Source: Chitinophagaceae bacterium
Lineage (GTDB): Bacteria; Bacteroidota; Bacteroidia; Chitinophagales; Chitinophagaceae
NCBI GenBank assembly: GCA_947504605.1
Contig: CANNJE010000006.1
Location: 1 to 60,410 of the forward strand
Length of the DNA stretch: 60,410 nt
Direction of reading: 5' to 3'
Within the stretch, counting starts at the first letter, position 1. Every line of letters begins with the position of its first letter. A program made the translations under genes and the position numbers. This document shows, piece after piece, positions 1-9,298 of the stretch. A model generated the notes under the pieces. That model was given only the letters and a program-made list of their open reading frames with translations. It had not been told where the DNA came from and made no database searches.

Positions 1-96
1 AGGTTACAAAAAATTGAAAAGATAACCTGTTCCACTGATGCACTTGCTTTTGAAACAGTTGAGGGACTAAATGAAAATCCTTCTCAGTCTTGTTGA
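1..96 (+). CDS. possible 3' end of a truncated coding sequence
   Basis: Frame 1 is open from the first base to a TGA at 94-96 and would encode the last 31 residues of a protein, ending in ENPSQSC. The other two plus frames close almost at once (TGA near 13, TAA near 23). The composition looks coding, but the piece is too short to assign to a family, and it would end about 57 bases before the convergent DUF1801 gene. It may be spurious. Confidence 0.3.
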   Translation, partial: RLQKIEKITCSTDALAFETVEGLNENPSQSC

Positions 97-152
97 CCTA
101 TCGGGTCATTTTCCTCTGAACGGATCTTAGATTGGAATAAGAAAACCAGTAA

Positions 153-608
153 TTATTTTTTCAACATTTTTTGGTAGGCCTTAATCCATTCGGCTACCGT
201 TATTTTGCTGCACAATTCCCCTATTAGATCAAAGGGGATTTTATCCGGATTTTTAAAACGAATACAACTTTTTCCAATATCCAATTTACCTGCTACCTTT
301 TTACCATATTCAGCAATAAACCAATCCATCAGTTTGGGGTCGCTATAGATCCCCATATGGTACACTGAAATAAAATTCTTTTGTGATGCAATGTTGATGA
401 ATGGCAATGGTAGTTCAGGGTTGCAATGATAGCCAGCAGGAAAAATACTATGAGGTACTACATAACCTATCATACCATAGCTAATTACTTCTTTAAACCC
501 CGTTGGCAGATTTTTCTTGATGGCCGAACACAATTGGTTCATGGGAGTTTTTCTATCTTCCGGCAGCTCTGCCAGGTACGCTGCTACCGTTGTTGCTTTT
601 GACTGCAT
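153..608 (-). CDS. DUF1801 domain protein (YdhG-like)
   Basis: This 151-residue soluble protein matches the DUF1801 family, small proteins with a frataxin-like or iron-chaperone-like fold. The sequence shows the usual opening, with alternating polar helices (LAELPEDRKTPMNQLCSAIK), a central GMIGYV segment and a C-terminal part with FKNPDKIPFDLI. There is no signal peptide or membrane segment, so it should be cytoplasmic. It is a single gene, divergent from the TatD-like gene. A near-consensus -7 element (TATCTTAG, 7 of 8) lies upstream on the minus strand at 624-631, a sensible distance from the ATG at 608. The biochemical role of the family is not settled, so no function is assigned beyond the domain. 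Confidence 0.8.
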   Translation of the reverse strand: MQSKATTVAAYLAELPEDRKTPMNQLCSAIKKNLPTGFKEVISYGMIGYVVPHSIFPAGYHCNPELPLPFINIASQKNFISVYHMGIYSDPKLMDWFIAEYGKKVAGKLDIGKSCIRFKNPDKIPFDLIGELCSKITVAEWIKAYQKMLKK

Positions 609-729
609 ATCATTTTCTTTAAGCTAAGATAGAGAGAAGCAATCAATTCACAAAGCTGTTAGGTTATCAATTAAATGAACGATTCTATATTTTTATTTTA
701 TATTTTGCTGATTAATTAAAACCCCTTTT

Positions 730-1380
730 GTGTTTATCAATATTCACAGTCACCAACCGGAGATAAAAAACGAATTTGTTATACAAAATCTATTAAAAGA
801 TTTTAATCAACTACTCAGTCCTGGTTACTATTCTGCAGGCCTACATCCATGGCATCTGGAATCTCAAAAATGGCAACAACAATTGGTGGAATTAAAAAAA
901 ATAAGCACTGCTGAAAATATACTTGCTTTGGGCGAGTGCGGCCTTGACAAGGTTTGCAAAACAGACTTTAAACTTCAACAAGAAGTTTTTATTGCTCAAA
1001 TCCTGTGGGCAAATGAAATCAATAAACCATTGATCATTCATTGTGTGCAGGCATTTTCAGAACTGGGGGATCTTTTGAAGAAATACAACAATAAGACACC
1101 TGTAATATTTCATGGATTTAATAAAAACAGCCGCATAGCAGAAAAAATGCTGAACGATGGCCATTACCTGTCTTTTGGCAAATCAATCTTACAACTCCGA
1201 AATAAAGTAATCTTTGAGCAGGTTCCGCTGAATCGTATTTTCCTTGAAACAGACGAAACCAACATTTCTATAGAAGAAATTTACAAAGAGGCTGCTGCCA
1301 TAAAAAATATTTCTTTAGAAACACTAAGTTTGCAGATTGAAAAAAATGTTCAATTGGTTTTTAATATAAATCTACAATGA
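730..1380 (+). CDS. TatD-family metal-dependent hydrolase
   Basis: This 216-residue member of the TatD deoxyribonuclease/amidohydrolase family is shorter than E. coli TatD (about 260). All expected metal ligands are visible: the HSH pair at residues 6 and 8, Glu69 in GECGLDK, His104 in IIHCVQ, His128 in FHGF and Asp175 in LETDET. It should therefore be an active TIM-barrel phosphodiesterase, probably a 3' exonuclease acting on DNA or RNA; the substrate is inferred from the family. The start is GTG at 730, because there is no in-frame ATG before the upstream TGA and the conserved FINIHSH begins immediately. The stop overlaps the tcdA start (ATGA), so the two genes are translationally coupled. 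Confidence 0.87.
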   Translation: MFINIHSHQPEIKNEFVIQNLLKDFNQLLSPGYYSAGLHPWHLESQKWQQQLVELKKISTAENILALGECGLDKVCKTDFKLQQEVFIAQILWANEINKPLIIHCVQAFSELGDLLKKYNNKTPVIFHGFNKNSRIAEKMLNDGHYLSFGKSILQLRNKVIFEQVPLNRIFLETDETNISIEEIYKEAAAIKNISLETLSLQIEKNVQLVFNINLQ

Positions 1381-2117
1381 AGGATATTGACTGGCTCGGC
1401 AGAACTAATTTATTAATAGGCGAAGACCGATTAAACAAACTGATTCATTCGCATGTAATGGTAGTGGGATTAGGCGGCGTTGGCTCTTTTGCCGCAGAAT
1501 TTATATGCCGAAGCGGTATTGGTCGTATGACTATTATTGATGGAGATGTGGTGGATCCAACAAACCGCAACCGGCAATTACCTGCGCTGGCCACAAATCA
1601 TGGAATTTCAAAGGCTGTTATCATGTCCGAACGATTGCTTGCGATTAACCCTGAATTACAACTTACCGTAATTAAGGAATTCATCAATCCTGAAATGGTA
1701 GAACAGTTATTTGAGGTGAAACCAGATTATATTATTGATGCCATTGACAGCATAACACCAAAACTGAATTTCTTGAAAATCGCATACCAACATCAATTAC
1801 CACTGGTGAGCAGTATGGGTGCCGGAGGAAAACTGGATCCGACTAAATTACAAGTAGCAGATATTTCAAAAACCTATCAATGCCCCTTTGCTCAGCAGTT
1901 AAGAAAAATGCTGAAGAAAGATAAAATTTATACAGGCATTAAAGTCGTTTTTTCACCAGAAGAGAATATCAAAGAAAGTCTGATGATGACCGATGGAAGT
2001 AATTATAAAAAATCTGCTTATGGAACGATGAGTTATATGCCTGCTACATTTGGTGCAGTGGCAGCATCTGTTGCAATAAATGATTTAATGGAAATAAATA
2101 ATGCCACTCCACAATAA
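1377..2117 (+). CDS. tcdA: tRNA threonylcarbamoyladenosine dehydratase (TcdA/YgdL family)
   Basis: This E1-like ATP-dependent enzyme of the ThiF/MoeB/HesA superfamily has 246 residues. TcdA cyclises t6A to ct6A at position 37 of ANN-decoding tRNAs. The nucleotide-binding loop GLGGVGS is at residues 31-37 and is followed by IIDGDVVDPTNRNRQ (53-67), whose Asp and Arg/Asn residues bind ATP and magnesium. The later DAIDSI and SSMGAGGKLDPT segments are typical of the YgdL branch rather than of ThiF or MoeB. Its ATG overlaps the TGA of the TatD-like gene, a pairing also seen in other Bacteroidota. A sulfur-carrier E1 is the main alternative, but the SSMGAGGKLDPT motif argues against it. Confidence 0.87.
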   Translation: MKDIDWLGRTNLLIGEDRLNKLIHSHVMVVGLGGVGSFAAEFICRSGIGRMTIIDGDVVDPTNRNRQLPALATNHGISKAVIMSERLLAINPELQLTVIKEFINPEMVEQLFEVKPDYIIDAIDSITPKLNFLKIAYQHQLPLVSSMGAGGKLDPTKLQVADISKTYQCPFAQQLRKMLKKDKIYTGIKVVFSPEENIKESLMMTDGSNYKKSAYGTMSYMPATFGAVAASVAINDLMEINNATPQ

Positions 2118-2160
2118 AGAAAAGGCACTATATTTTAAAACAACCAATAACTGTTACCAG

Positions 2161-2168
2161 TAACTTTG
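2161..2168 (+). promoter_or_regulatory. -7 promoter element of pdxJ
   Basis: TAACTTTG matches the Bacteroidota -7 consensus TAnnTTTG exactly. Transcription would begin near 2172, which supports an ATG start for PdxJ at 2178 or 2184 rather than the in-frame TTG at 2166 inside the box. I see no clear -33 TTTG. Confidence 0.55.
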
Positions 2169-2183
2169 CATCAAAGAATGAAC

Positions 2184-2903
2184 ATGACAAAACTTTCCAT
2201 AAATATCAATAAGCTTGCTACGCTAAGGAATTCCCGTGGGCATAACAACCCGGATATTATTCAGGCAGCTAAAGATATTGAACGGTTTGGAGCAGATGGT
2301 ATTACGGTGCACCCAAGGCCCGACGAACGCCATATTCGTTACCAGGATGTGTATGATCTTAAAAAAATAGTTACTACAGAATTTAATATAGAAGGCAATC
2401 CTACAGAAGGAAAATTTGTAGCACTGGTATTGGAAAACAAACCTACTCAAGTTACCCTTGTACCAGATGCTTTGGGCCAACTAACCAGCAACCACGGATG
2501 GGATACCATTGAACACGCTGCATACCTAAAAACTATTATTGCCCAATTTAAAAATGCGGGTATCCGTGTTTCAATTTTTGTAGACCCCGTTGCAGAAATG
2601 GTTGAAGCGGCCAAGGCAACAGGAACAGACCGAATTGAATTATACACCGAAATGTATGCATCAGAATATGCAAAGGGTAATCATACAGCAGCGATTGCGC
2701 CCTATATTACAGCAGCTACTATTGCTCAAAAAAATGGTTTGGGCATTAATGCCGGCCATGACCTTGACCTTCATAATTTAAAATATTTTGCGCAACATAT
2801 ACCAGGTCTTATGGAAGTATCCATTGGACATGCCCTGATCTGCGATTCAATCTATTTAGGATTAGAAAACACTGTGCAACTCTATAAACGACAGCTTCAG
2901 TAA
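2184..2903 (+). CDS. pdxJ: pyridoxine 5'-phosphate synthase
   Basis: PdxJ condenses 1-deoxy-D-xylulose 5-phosphate with 3-amino-2-oxopropyl phosphate to give pyridoxine 5'-phosphate, the last ring-forming step of the DXP-dependent vitamin B6 pathway. The family signature is clear: an N-terminal [16 protein letters not shown], the phosphate/DXP loop [16 protein letters not shown], the central EGNPT segment, and [13 protein letters not shown] near the C terminus. It is about 239 residues, the normal size. I chose ATG 2184 (MTKLSIN) because orthologues begin there; ATG 2178 is also possible. A -7 box lies at 2161-2168 and a bidirectional terminator follows the gene, so it is probably monocistronic. 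Confidence 0.94.
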   Translation: MTKLSININKLATLRNSRGHNNPDIIQAAKDIERFGADGITVHPRPDERHIRYQDVYDLKKIVTTEFNIEGNPTEGKFVALVLENKPTQVTLVPDALGQLTSNHGWDTIEHAAYLKTIIAQFKNAGIRVSIFVDPVAEMVEAAKATGTDRIELYTEMYASEYAKGNHTAAIAPYITAATIAQKNGLGINAGHDLDLHNLKYFAQHIPGLMEVSIGHALICDSIYLGLENTVQLYKRQLQ

Positions 2904-2906
2904 AAC

Positions 2907-2943
2907 AAAAAGGTTCGCAGATATTAAATCTGCGAACCTTTTT
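2907..2943. terminator. bidirectional intrinsic terminator, pdxJ / thioredoxin-like gene
   Basis: This is a 16-bp A/T-flanked inverted repeat (AAAAAGGTTCGCAGAT with ATCTGCGAACCTTTTT) around a 5-base loop, with a T-run on both strands. It lies between the converging ends of pdxJ and the TlpA-like gene and can serve both. Confidence 0.88.
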
Positions 2944-2963
2944 TTTAAACTAGTATTTTATAG

Positions 2964-4052
2964 CTATTTTATTAACTCTGCCAACTTCGCTTCAAGTGCA
3001 GCGCCCCTCAGATTTTTTCCTACAACATTACCCTTGGGATCCAACAGAAAATTTTGTGGAATACTAAAAATTTCAAATTGTTGTGAAACAGCATTGTTCC
3101 ATCCTTTCAAGTCACTCACATGCGTCCAGGTAAGTCCATCTGCTTTAATAGCTTCTAGCCATGGTTCTTTTGCTTTATCTAAAGACACTCCCAGAACCGT
3201 AAAGTTTTTGTTTTTGTATTTATTATAAGTATTCACAACATTGGGGTTCTCCTGACGGCATGGGCCACACCAGCTAGCCCAAAAATCAACCAACACATAT
3301 TTACCTTTAAAAGAAGAAAGTTTTACTTCATTTCCTTCTGTATCAGCCTGTGAAAAATCGGCCAGGGGTTTACCCATCGGATTTTTTTTATTCTCTTTGA
3401 TAAGGGTAGAAAGATAAGTAGCTATCGAAGCCTGTTTCACAGCTTCGGGTAATTTATTATACATCATTTCTAACTTCTCATTATTACCTGTTACCTGATG
3501 ATGCCTGTAAATAACCAATGGTGTTACATAAGAATTCGGATTGCTATTTATATATTTTTCAAAATCAGTAGCTGCATTTTTAGCGGTAGCTTCATCTGGA
3601 AGGGCACCTTCTGCAAATAAACTTTCATAAGGTTTGGCAATTTTATTAAAAGCCATAAAATCATTGTGCGATACAGATCCCTTTACCTCAGCTGTTTCGA
3701 AAGATTCTTTTGTTGCATTGATGGTAATAATGCTATTATCTAAAAAGATACTCAGATATGGTGGCTGACTATTGATGGCCAATAACCTGAAATCGGGATT
3801 ACCCATTTTTCCTTTAAGAGAAAATATTCCATTTACTATTTTGCCGGTTGCTTCAGAAACTCCTGTATTAGAGTTTAACAAATCAATGTTGGTATTATCA
3901 GGATATCCTGAAATACTACCTGAAATCTGATAAGCATCTAATAATTTATCAACCTGCGAAACATTTAAACTTTTAGCTTTTACAGTTTTTGATCCGGTTT
4001 GTGCGAACCCGAAAAATGGTATTAAGGTTAAAATAAGAAGGTATTTTTTCAT
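2964..4052 (-). CDS. TlpA-family thiol-disulfide oxidoreductase with DUF4369-like N-terminal domain
   Basis: This periplasmic thioredoxin-like protein has about 362 residues. The order is: signal peptide (MKKYLLILTLIPFFGFAQ), a beta-rich DUF4369-like region typical of Bacteroidota (about 25-130), a helical linker, then an AhpC/TSA-TlpA domain with the redox motif WASWCGPC (Cys262, Cys265) and the cis-proline segment IFSIPQNFLLD. It should reduce or exchange disulfides of exported proteins or haem-maturation clients; the partner is unknown. The frame is open upstream to 4091, but the start at 4052 puts the signal peptide at the N terminus. It follows trpA on the same strand after about 73 bases with only a weak hairpin between, so some readthrough from the trp operon is possible. 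Confidence 0.88.
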   Translation of the reverse strand: MKKYLLILTLIPFFGFAQTGSKTVKAKSLNVSQVDKLLDAYQISGSISGYPDNTNIDLLNSNTGVSEATGKIVNGIFSLKGKMGNPDFRLLAINSQPPYLSIFLDNSIITINATKESFETAEVKGSVSHNDFMAFNKIAKPYESLFAEGALPDEATAKNAATDFEKYINSNPNSYVTPLVIYRHHQVTGNNEKLEMMYNKLPEAVKQASIATYLSTLIKENKKNPMGKPLADFSQADTEGNEVKLSSFKGKYVLVDFWASWCGPCRQENPNVVNTYNKYKNKNFTVLGVSLDKAKEPWLEAIKADGLTWTHVSDLKGWNNAVSQQFEIFSIPQNFLLDPKGNVVGKNLRGAALEAKLAELIK

Positions 4053-4125
4053 TTTAGTTAATTGTGACTGCAATTTAGGATGTTTAAACATTTAAAAAAC
4101 GACTGTTATTTATTATTAACAACTC

Positions 4126-4899
4126 TTACGGATTTAGAATATCACCAATAAATGATGCGGTAGAACGAGCAATATCTTTACTATTTTCCAATGCTTTTAT
4201 ATATGCACTTCCAATAATTGCTCCGGATGCATGTTTGCACGCCATATCAAACGTGGTTTTATCTTTTATTCCAAACCCGATGAGAACAGGGTTATTCAAC
4301 TTCATATTTTTTATTTTTTTAAAGTATGCTTGCTGTTGCGGAAAATCAGTTTCTTTTCCTGTTGTAGCAGATGAGGAAACCGCATATATAAATCCTTTGC
4401 TAAGTTTATCTGCTTTTCTAATTCTATCCTCACTTGTTTGCGGACTTATTAGGAATATCACAAACAATCCAAATTTTTCAAACAGTGCTTTATAAAAATG
4501 CTCGTACTCATACATTGGAAGATCCGGCAAAATAACTCCCGACACACCGGCATTTGCAGCATCCTCACAAAATTTTTCGATACCATATTGCATAACAGGA
4601 TTTAAGTACCCCATTAGTATTACAGGAACCTTCAACTGATCTTTAATTTCATTTAGCTGCAGGAATATTTTTTCTATACTAATTCCATTCTGCAGCGCAT
4701 GCATATTACTCTGCTGAATTACGGGACCATCAGCAATAGGATCGCTATAAGGAATACCCAACTCTATAATATCAGCACCGCTTTTTTGTAAGGCCAGCAT
4801 AACTGTTGAGGTACTTTCTAATGTTGGATAACCTGCGGTGCAGTAAATATTGAGAATATTTTTTTTTCGGGAAGAAAATAATTGATCTAATTTATTCAT
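4126..4899 (-). CDS. trpA: tryptophan synthase alpha subunit
   Basis: TrpA cleaves indole-3-glycerol phosphate to indole and glyceraldehyde 3-phosphate within the TrpA2B2 complex and is the last gene of the trp operon. It is a 257-residue TIM barrel. The catalytic pair corresponding to E. coli Glu49 and Asp60 is at Glu46 (IELGIPYSDP) and Asp57 (IADGP). The phosphate-binding segments (SSSATTG and IGFGIKDK) are present. The frame is open for 26 more codons upstream, but those overlap trpB. The ATG at 4899 starts the conserved MNKLDQLF and leaves a 16-base gap after trpB. Confidence 0.96.
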   Translation of the reverse strand: MNKLDQLFSSRKKNILNIYCTAGYPTLESTSTVMLALQKSGADIIELGIPYSDPIADGPVIQQSNMHALQNGISIEKIFLQLNEIKDQLKVPVILMGYLNPVMQYGIEKFCEDAANAGVSGVILPDLPMYEYEHFYKALFEKFGLFVIFLISPQTSEDRIRKADKLSKGFIYAVSSSATTGKETDFPQQQAYFKKIKNMKLNNPVLIGFGIKDKTTFDMACKHASGAIIGSAYIKALENSKDIARSTASFIGDILNP

Positions 4900-4915
4900 A
4901 ACCTTTAGTGAGCTT

Positions 4916-6118
4916 TTACAAATGATCCATATAAGTAGCCAGATCTTTATCACCCCTGCCACTAAGACAAATAACAACGCTGTCAGTTTTTTTAAATGGA
5001 ATATCTTTTAATACAACCAGTGCATGTGCAGTTTCCAATGCAGGAATAATACCTTCTGTTTTAGAAAGTTCAAAAGCTGCAGCCAACGCTTCTTCATCGG
5101 TAGCGCTCATAAATATTGCTCTCCCTGATTTATAAAGATTGGCATGCATAGGGCCAATACCCGGATAATCGAGTCCGGCAGAAATACTATGAGGTTCCAC
5201 CACCTGGCCATCTGCAGTTTGCATTAACAAACTTTTACTTCCGTGTAAAATTCCGGGAGTACCCAACTGGCTTGTAGCCGCAGATTTACCGCTATTGATA
5301 CCACAACCCGCCGCTTCAACGGAAATGAGTTTTACTTTGGGTTCATTAATAAAATGATAAAATGCTCCGGCAGCATTACTTCCTCCGCCCACACAGGCTA
5401 TAACATGCGTAGGTAAATTTTTACCTGTACATTTTTTTAATTGTTTTTTTATTTCCTTACTGATCACACTTTGAAACCTTGCTACCATATCAGGATATGG
5501 GTGGGGACCAACTACACTCCCAATGATATAATGAGTATCATCGGGATGATTGATCCAGTCACGAATAGCTTCATTCGTTGCATCTTTCAGTGTTTTACTT
5601 CCGCTGGTTGCAGGCACAACTGTTGCTCCCAACATTTTCATACGGGCCACATTGGGGGCCTGACGCTCAATATCTTTTTCACCCATGTATACGATGCACT
5701 CAAGTCCCATAAGGGCACAAACAGTGGCAGTTGCAACTCCATGTTGTCCAGCACCGGTTTCTGCAATGATCCTTTTTTTACCCAAATGCTGTGCTACCAA
5801 AACTTGTCCAACCGTATTATTGATCTTATGTGCACCAGTATGGCAAAGATCTTCCCGCTTCAAAAATATTTTAGCACCATATTTAGCACTCAGATTTTTT
5901 GAGAAATATAAAGGAGTAGGTCTTCCTACATAATCGGCCAACAATGCTTTAAAATCGGATTTGAATTTTTTGGTTGCAATTATTTTAAGATAATTACTAC
6001 GAAGTTCTTCCACATTAGGGTATAACATTTCGGGAATGAATGCCCCGCCAAAATCTCCATAATATCCCTGCTTATCCGGATTGGATAAGTTTTTTATTTT
6101 ACTAATCGTTTTCTTCAT
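4916..6118 (-). CDS. trpB: tryptophan synthase beta subunit
   Basis: TrpB is the PLP-dependent subunit that joins indole and serine to make L-tryptophan. The 400 residues match standard TrpB1. The Schiff-base lysine is Lys98 in GAHKINN, the catalytic Glu120 sits in AETGAGQHG, and the PLP phosphate loop GGGSNAAG is present. The N-terminal [15 protein letters not shown] is canonical. It lies between trpF (63-base gap) and trpA (16-base gap) on the minus strand. Nothing unusual is seen. Confidence 0.97.
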   Translation of the reverse strand: MKKTISKIKNLSNPDKQGYYGDFGGAFIPEMLYPNVEELRSNYLKIIATKKFKSDFKALLADYVGRPTPLYFSKNLSAKYGAKIFLKREDLCHTGAHKINNTVGQVLVAQHLGKKRIIAETGAGQHGVATATVCALMGLECIVYMGEKDIERQAPNVARMKMLGATVVPATSGSKTLKDATNEAIRDWINHPDDTHYIIGSVVGPHPYPDMVARFQSVISKEIKKQLKKCTGKNLPTHVIACVGGGSNAAGAFYHFINEPKVKLISVEAAGCGINSGKSAATSQLGTPGILHGSKSLLMQTADGQVVEPHSISAGLDYPGIGPMHANLYKSGRAIFMSATDEEALAAAFELSKTEGIIPALETAHALVVLKDIPFKKTDSVVICLSGRGDKDLATYMDHL

Positions 6119-6181
6119 TTTCGCTTGTACTATTTATTTTCAAGATGGATATGTTTATTACAATACACATCCATTTCACTC

Positions 6182-6811
6182 CTATTTCTTCAATCCATGC
6201 TTAAACTTTAAAACCAGTGCCATATCTTTTACACCTGGTTCTTTTTCAAACAAACTATTAAGGTCTACACCAAAATAATCAGGATGTTTAAATGCTTTAA
6301 CCAGTTTAGCATCATCTGCACCAATGCCCCCACTAATAAAAAATGGTTTTTCAATTTTACTGTCTGCAATTTTTTTCCAGTCAAATTTTTTGCCTGTACC
6401 ACCAGCGCCATCTGTAGCTTTATTGTCAAAGAGGTAATAATCACAAACTGCATCATATGGTGCAACCAGCGCATCAATATTCGTCGTTTCGCTGCTGATA
6501 CTAAATGCTTTTATCACTTCCACTTCCGAAGATAGATCTTCGCACATTTCAGGAGACTCCTCTCCATGCAACTGCACCACATCCAAGCCGTAGTGATCAA
6601 TAGCGTCCAATACTTCAATCATTTCCGGATTTACAAATACCCCTACTTTTTTTAAATCAAAATCTGAATTCTTTATAGCTGCCGGATCAATTTTATCTCC
6701 GATAAATCTTGGAGAATCTTTGTAAAAAATTAATCCTGCGAAATCTACTTCCAGACCATCTAATTGTTGCAGTTGTTTTAAGGTTGTAATACCACAAACT
6801 TTTATATTCAT
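6182..6811 (-). CDS. trpF: phosphoribosylanthranilate isomerase
   Basis: TrpF performs the Amadori rearrangement of N-(5-phosphoribosyl)anthranilate to CdRP. It is a free-standing 209-residue TIM barrel, not fused to TrpC as in enterobacteria. The general base is Cys6 in KVCGIT and the general acid is Asp129 in YLFDNK. The phosphate sites GGTGKKFDW, ISGGIG and GVDLNSLFE..PGVKD are present; GVDLNS.E..PG is the family signature. It lies between trpC and trpB with gaps of about 60 bases on each side. Confidence 0.95.
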   Translation of the reverse strand: MNIKVCGITTLKQLQQLDGLEVDFAGLIFYKDSPRFIGDKIDPAAIKNSDFDLKKVGVFVNPEMIEVLDAIDHYGLDVVQLHGEESPEMCEDLSSEVEVIKAFSISSETTNIDALVAPYDAVCDYYLFDNKATDGAGGTGKKFDWKKIADSKIEKPFFISGGIGADDAKLVKAFKHPDYFGVDLNSLFEKEPGVKDMALVLKFKHGLKK

Positions 6812-6869
6812 TGGTTTCTATGTTTTGGACTTAAGCCCGATTAAAAATTAATTTTATTTATACGACCAT

Positions 6870-7655
6870 TCAAGACTTATTGAGCTGCGCTGCAAAATCT
6901 TTAAATGCTGCTCCAGGATCGGCTGCTTTCATAAAATTCTCTCCCATTAAAAAGCCTTTAAATCCTGCCTGCTTAAACAAGTGAATCATCTCTATATTAC
7001 TGATACCGCTTTCTGCAATCTTAACTTTATCATCCGGAATACTTTCAGCCAACTTTAAAGATCGGTTGATATCAAGGTCAAATGTTTTTAAATTTCTGTT
7101 ATTTACTCCAACCATATCTACTGCATCGCAAATATGCCCAAGCTCAATTTCATCGTGCAATTCTAAAATAACTTCCATCTTCAATTCTTTCGCAAAAGCA
7201 GCCAGTTCTTTTACTTCAACAGGACTGAGACATGCTGCAATAAGTAATATAACATCTGCACCCATTGCTTTTGCAGCCATTATCTGATACGGGTCTATTA
7301 TAAAATCCTTTCTTAAGATAGGCAACTGATTAACCCTTGTAGCAACAAGATCTTCTGTACTTCCACCAAAAAATTCATAATCCGTTAATACCGATAAACC
7401 ACTAGCCCCAAATTTAGTATAAGCTTCTGTAATACTAACTACATCTGCATACTGATTAATATATCCCTTACTAGGGGACTTTCTTTTAAATTCTGCAATT
7501 ATACCTGTTGTTTTTTCATTTAAGAGATTTTCTTTTAATGATAAACAGGTACGGCCAAAGTAAACACTTTGCTGAAGTTCCTGCTCACTAACCAAAGTCT
7601 TCCTAACAATAAGTTCTTCTCTTTTATGCGCAATGATTCTATCTAAAATATTCAT
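6870..7655 (-). CDS. trpC: indole-3-glycerol phosphate synthase
   Basis: TrpC closes the indole ring by converting CdRP to indole-3-glycerol phosphate. It has 261 residues and is monofunctional. The signature IIAEFKRKSPSKG (Glu55, Lys57, Ser60) is followed by LTDYEFFGGS, LRKDFIIDPYQ and a C-terminal AESGIS and GFLMGENFMKA, all normal for the family. The ATG overlaps the last bases of trpD (7652-7655, ATGA), so the two are translationally coupled. Confidence 0.96.
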   Translation of the reverse strand: MNILDRIIAHKREELIVRKTLVSEQELQQSVYFGRTCLSLKENLLNEKTTGIIAEFKRKSPSKGYINQYADVVSITEAYTKFGASGLSVLTDYEFFGGSTEDLVATRVNQLPILRKDFIIDPYQIMAAKAMGADVILLIAACLSPVEVKELAAFAKELKMEVILELHDEIELGHICDAVDMVGVNNRNLKTFDLDINRSLKLAESIPDDKVKIAESGISNIEMIHLFKQAGFKGFLMGENFMKAADPGAAFKDFAAQLNKS

Positions 7656-8644
7656 GATGCAGCAATTAATGTTTGTAAACAGTTATATGCTTTACCACTC
7701 TCAAGGCTATCTACAGCCAGTTGATAACAGACTTCATAATCCTTGTATTTACCCGTACAATTCAGCGCCATGGCAGCATTTGCAATCACCACTGCATTTT
7801 GTGCCCATGTTCCTTCTCCCTTAATTATTTTTTTGAAAATATTGGCCGCTTCCTCCGCAGAATTTCCTCCATAAATATCAGCTGCAGAAACGATCCGTTT
7901 ACCCAAGGCTTCTGCACTCATTATCTGTTCTCCCTTATTCGTAATAACTTTGGTATCTCCGGTTAAGGATATTTCATCATATCCATCCAGACTATGTATA
8001 ATGGTAAATGCAGTATTTCCCTGTTGCAACATATAATTATAAATTCTTGCCATTTCCAGACTGTAAACACCTACCAGTTGATAGGAAGGATTTGCAGGAT
8101 TTACCATTGGCCCCAGCATATTAAAAAAAGTACGCACCCCCAGATTTTTACGAATACCTCCAACGGCTTTTAATGCCGGGTGAAACATTGGTGCGTGCAA
8201 AAAACAAATATTAGACAGCTCCAATTCTTTGTTTAAAATTTCCCTGTCGGTTTTAAAACGATATCCCAATTGCTCCATTACATTTGATGATCCACTGATA
8301 GAAGTCGCACCGTAATTGCCATGCTTAGCAACCTTATTACCAGAACCTGCTACAATAAAACAGCTAAGCGTTGAGATATTAAATGTGTTTTTGCCATCGC
8401 CGCCGGTACCTACAATATCCAATACATCATGATTTCCAAGATCAACTTTTAATGCAAGTTCAAGCAATGCTTCTTTAAACCCTAACAATTCATCAATCGT
8501 AATAGTTCGCATAAGATAAACCGTTATAAAAGAAGATATCTCAGATTCATTGTAAAGACCATTGGAAATATTTACCAATACTTCCTTTGCCTGCTGCCTG
8601 CTCAGGGTTTTATATTCGAATAAGTAGTTTAATATTTTTTTCAT
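7652..8644 (-). CDS. trpD: anthranilate phosphoribosyltransferase
   Basis: TrpD transfers phosphoribose from PRPP to anthranilate. It has 330 residues: a helical N-terminal domain, then the PRPP-binding signature DIVGTGGDGKNTFNIST, KHGNYGATS, and the anthranilate-site region. The frame is open upstream to 8680, but the ATG at 8644 (MKKILNYLFEYKTLS) matches the family N terminus and leaves 58 bases after trpG. It is a separate gene from trpG, unlike the TrpGD fusion of E. coli. Its stop overlaps the trpC start. Confidence 0.95.
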   Translation of the reverse strand: MKKILNYLFEYKTLSRQQAKEVLVNISNGLYNESEISSFITVYLMRTITIDELLGFKEALLELALKVDLGNHDVLDIVGTGGDGKNTFNISTLSCFIVAGSGNKVAKHGNYGATSISGSSNVMEQLGYRFKTDREILNKELELSNICFLHAPMFHPALKAVGGIRKNLGVRTFFNMLGPMVNPANPSYQLVGVYSLEMARIYNYMLQQGNTAFTIIHSLDGYDEISLTGDTKVITNKGEQIMSAEALGKRIVSAADIYGGNSAEEAANIFKKIIKGEGTWAQNAVVIANAAMALNCTGKYKDYEVCYQLAVDSLESGKAYNCLQTLIAAS

Positions 8645-8702
8645 AGTTTTTGAAAACCTTCGCAGGCCTTTAACTGTCAAATAATTTTAGTTTTAGAAGC
8701 TA

Positions 8703-9281
8703 TTAAATAGCTATTGGTTTACCCAACCAGTTTCTTATAATTATTTCACCAGACGGCGTAAGAATACTTTCTGGGTGAAACTGAACCCCCTGCACATCAT
8801 AAGATTTATGTTGCATGGCCATTATATAACCATTATCATCTATTGCAGTTACTTCCAGTTCGGATGGTAGATTTTTATCGTCTACAATCCAGCTATGATA
8901 CCTGCCCACTTCAACCTCAGCCTCCAGGCCGTTAAAAATAGCTGTTGGCTTTATAATTTTTATAGGGGTGGCCACACCATGAAAAACAGTATCAAGATTT
9001 ATTAGTTTCCCTCCAAAAGCCTCTCCTATGGCCTGATGCCCAAGACATACGCCCAAAATTGATTTTGTAGCTGCATATCTTTTTATCAATGGTAACAACA
9101 ATCCTGCTTCAGTAGGAACTCCTGGACCGGGGGATAAAATAATTTTATCGTAGGCTTCCACCTGGTCTAGCGAAATTTCATCATTCCTGAATACATCCAC
9201 TTTTATATGCAAAATTTTTTCGACAAGATGCACCAGGTTGTAAGTGAACGAATCGTAATTATCAAAAACCAATATTTTCAT
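8703..9281 (-). CDS. trpG: anthranilate synthase component II (glutamine amidotransferase)
   Basis: This class I glutamine amidotransferase releases ammonia from glutamine for TrpE. In 192 residues it keeps the full triad: Cys79 in GVCLGHQAIGE, and His169 and Glu171 in VQFHPES. The N-terminal FDNYDSFTYNLVH and the oxyanion segment LSPGPG are typical. PabA is nearly identical in sequence and one protein may serve both anthranilate and p-aminobenzoate synthesis, but the position between trpE and trpD makes TrpG the primary role. Confidence 0.95.
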   Translation of the reverse strand: MKILVFDNYDSFTYNLVHLVEKILHIKVDVFRNDEISLDQVEAYDKIILSPGPGVPTEAGLLLPLIKRYAATKSILGVCLGHQAIGEAFGGKLINLDTVFHGVATPIKIIKPTAIFNGLEAEVEVGRYHSWIVDDKNLPSELEVTAIDDNGYIMAMQHKSYDVQGVQFHPESILTPSGEIIIRNWLGKPIAI

Positions 9282-9298
9282 TATTCAATATTTTAGGA

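Noticed and set aside
4900-4977. N-terminal extension of TrpA
   Set aside because: The extra 26 hydrophobic codons overlap trpB and are not part of the TrpA family. ATG 4899 fits the conserved start.
5441-5902. Long plus-strand frame opposite trpB
   Set aside because: It is antisense to a fully conserved trpB with no start signal or domain.
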